A stretch of DNA of 8,330 bases from TMED14 sp965657195 (GTDB taxonomy: Bacteria; Bacteroidota; Bacteroidia; Flavobacteriales; Schleiferiaceae), in contig CBFHNK010000068.1 of the NCBI GenBank assembly GCA_965657195.1, positions 1 to 8,330 on the forward strand, in the 5' to 3' direction. Positions 6,700 through 8,330 of the stretch are shown piece after piece. The notes beneath the pieces are model-generated. The model saw only the letters and a program-made list of their open reading frames with translations. It did not search any database and was not told where the DNA came from. A program made the position numbers and the translations under genes. The stretch's first letter is position 1. Each line of letters starts with the position of its first letter.

Positions 6700-8330
6700 C
6701 GGATCACGTTGACGGTCCCGTACAGCGGGCCGTCTTCGGTCTCAAAACGGTACACGTAGGTGTCCTGTTGGGCGGGTTTTCCGTTGATGCGCCCGTCCCA
6801 GAACTCTTCAAACGGCCGGTCGGTTTCAAAGACCACGTTGCCAAAGCTGTTGAGAATGGTGAAGCGGTCACCTTCAAAGCAGTTGTTGCCGGCGAGCACC
6901 AATTCTTCGTTGCGCCCGTCTCCATTGGGCGTGAAGGTGTTTGGAATCCATACCCGCTGGTCGTAGCGCAAAATTCCGGACGTGAATTCATACGGGTAGA
7001 TGGCGTTGCACACCGTATCGATGAGTTCGAGCTTCACCGTGTAGGTCCCTGAGTTCGGAACCCGGTAGGTCGTCACTTTGCCCGTGTCCACGACTCCGTT
7101 CGGGAAGGTCCAGCGAAACTGGTAGTCCACACTGTCGAGCGTGTACGAAACATTGACGCGCACGCGGCCGTCCTTGCAGCTGTCAGGCGCGACCTTCACG
7201 TCGGGAGCCGGCAGGTCCGGATCAAAAAACACACTGGCGAAGGCGGTGTCGGTGGTTCCGCAGTTGGTATCCAGCGCAACCAAGCGAATGGGGTAGGTTC
7301 CGGGGGCATTGAACCGGTGTACGACGGTGTCGCCCTGTACATTGCCGCCTCCGTTGAAGCTCCAAAAGAACTTTTGGGCGTCTACGCTCGTGTTCCACAC
7401 GGTAACCTCAAACGTTCGGTCGCAGGCAAAGTATTCGGTTTCGAACGAAGCCTCTGGAAAAATCCCCTTGTCGTGGGTAATCACGAGTGAGGTGGTGTCC
7501 TCGATGTCGCAAATGGTATCGATGGCCGTGAGGCGAATGCGGTAAGTTCCCTTCGTGAACGTCACCGTGGGCTGAAATAGGGTCGAGGTCTGGCCGTTGC
7601 CAAAATCCCATAAAAACTGGTTGGCATTGGCGGAACCGTTGGTGAACTTCACCACTAAGTTGTCGCAGACGGTGTCGACGTCGGCTTCAAAGTTGATGCT
7701 CGCATCTGCGGTCACACTCGTTTCGAAGTCCATTTTAATGACGCCGAGGTTGCAGTTGTTCGAATTTCGGGTCGGACCCACGACGCCCGGCGTCGTGGGA
7801 AATCCTTGGCCGCCGCACGCGGCGCACACCGCTTGGTAAATGTTTCCGCGGGGAGAGAAGCGCGAGGTTCCGCCATCAACATGCTCGCTCGACGAACCCC
7901 CAAAGTAGGTGGCATAGAGCAAGCTTTGGGCGTTGCGCGTGAGTACGAGAAAGTAAAAATCGCTGCCGTCGGTGTTGGGACGAAGTGCATCGGCGCTGAC
8001 GGGTAGCCCACTGGTGGTTCCGCCCTGTGCGCCTCCATTCACGCCGCCACCCCAGCCCGAGAGCAGAATATTGAGGCAGTCGTCTACATTGAATGCGCTC
8101 GGAACGATGTTAACGATCGAATTGCTGCTGCCAAATCGCGTCGAGAAGAGCGTTTGGTTGAGGTCCTCGTTCAGCTTGTGAATGAACTGTGCACCGTTCT
8201 GCGTGCCCCAGGTTCCGGCACTGCGAGGGTAAATTCCGAGGCTTTGGCCAAAGATGTAGACGGCCCCGTACTTGTCGAGGTCAATAAAAAAGGACTGGTC
8301 GTTGTTCGTGGTGCCGATGTAGGTGGCCTG
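6696..8330 (-). CDS. Secreted SBBP/PKD protein with T9SS type B sorting domain, N-terminus beyond the right edge
   Basis: The last 544 residues are in the window; the start lies beyond 8330. A GTG at 8042 is internal, because the same frame continues open to the edge with protein-like sequence. In fragment numbering, residues 1-202 are SBBP-like beta-propeller repeats (YIGTTNND, then LLYATYFGGSSSEH, GNIYQAVCAACGG and FPTTPGVVG). Three PKD domains follow at about 208-286, 290-370 and 374-452, with the core WDFGNG at 241-246 and equivalent WSF and WTF motifs. The C-terminus, about 459-544, is the gliding-motility-associated domain, starting WIPNTFTPNGDGRNE and containing WDG and YVYRFE. That domain directs export and surface attachment through the type IX secretion system. 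The protein is therefore extracellular or cell-surface, perhaps adhesive; its ligand is unknown. Each PKD domain has two cysteines at similar positions. It is convergent with the cysteine desulfurase, with a 4-bp overlap. Confidence 0.92.
   Translation of the reverse strand, partial: QATYIGTTNNDQSFFIDLDKYGAVYIFGQSLGIYPRSAGTWGTQNGAQFIHKLNEDLNQTLFSTRFGSSNSIVNIVPSAFNVDDCLNILLSGWGGGVNGGAQGGTTSGLPVSADALRPNTDGSDFYFLVLTRNAQSLLYATYFGGSSSEHVDGGTSRFSPRGNIYQAVCAACGGQGFPTTPGVVGPTRNSNNCNLGVIKMDFETSVTADASINFEADVDTVCDNLVVKFTNGSANANQFLWDFGNGQTSTLFQPTVTFTKGTYRIRLTAIDTICDIEDTTSLVITHDKGIFPEASFETEYFACDRTFEVTVWNTSVDAQKFFWSFNGGGNVQGDTVVHRFNAPGTYPIRLVALDTNCGTTDTAFASVFFDPDLPAPDVKVAPDSCKDGRVRVNVSYTLDSVDYQFRWTFPNGVVDTGKVTTYRVPNSGTYTVKLELIDTVCNAIYPYEFTSGILRYDQRVWIPNTFTPNGDGRNEELVLAGNNCFEGDRFTILNSFGNVVFETDRPFEEFWDGRINGKPAQQDTYVYRFETEDGPLYGTVNVIR

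Noticed and set aside
7780..7800. Short inverted repeat ACGACGCCCGGCGTCGT considered as a terminator hairpin
   Set aside because: It lies inside the SBBP-like coding region, encodes the conserved Thr-Pro-Gly-Val-Val stretch and has no following T-run, so it is more likely a by-product of codon choice.
6696..8042. A complete 448-residue protein starting at the GTG at 8042
   Set aside because: The frame stays open upstream to the window edge with SBBP-like sequence, so the GTG is an internal valine and the gene is truncated by the window.

Overview
The window looks like chromosomal core sequence from a member of the Bacteroidota, probably a high-GC relative of the Flavobacteriales. Four things support this. 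A protein with PKD domains ends in the gliding-motility-associated (type B, T9SS) sorting domain. The glmM promoter carries a TAnnTTTG-type -7 box. No Shine-Dalgarno sequence is obvious before any start. The gene set and the TPR protein style are typical of the phylum. GC content is high by eye for this group; I did not count it.

Layout. Minus strand, positions 4038 down to 1: a tight four-gene run of TPR-repeat protein, DUF368 membrane protein (putative undecaprenyl-phosphate transporter), shikimate dehydrogenase (aroE) and a DUF349 protein that runs off the left edge. Gaps are 10, 2 and 30 nt, so they are very likely one operon. Plus strand, 4171 to 6699: glmM (phosphoglucosamine mutase) followed after 12 nt by a class-I (NifS/IscS-type) cysteine desulfurase. 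The two operons diverge from a 132-nt intergenic region (4039-4170) that holds a tandem 11-bp repeat and a good Bacteroidota -7 promoter element. Minus strand, 8330 down to 6696: the C-terminal 544 residues of a large secreted protein with SBBP-like repeats, three PKD domains and a T9SS type B sorting domain. Its stop codon overlaps that of the cysteine desulfurase.

How the genes may work together. GlmM makes glucosamine-1-phosphate for UDP-GlcNAc, and the DUF368 protein probably returns undecaprenyl phosphate to the cytoplasmic face. Cell-envelope precursor functions therefore lie on both sides of the shared divergent promoter region. aroE (aromatic amino acids) and the cysteine desulfurase (sulfur transfer) are general metabolism. 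The large extracellular protein is a separate surface/secretion gene.

I see no tRNA, rRNA, CRISPR array, insertion sequence, phage gene or defence system, and no gene-free stretch longer than 132 nt. This is mostly an ordinary housekeeping region, and I did not find a convincing undescribed system. The points most worth a second look are the degraded shikimate-binding motif at the AroE N-terminus and the tandem repeat between the divergent operons.
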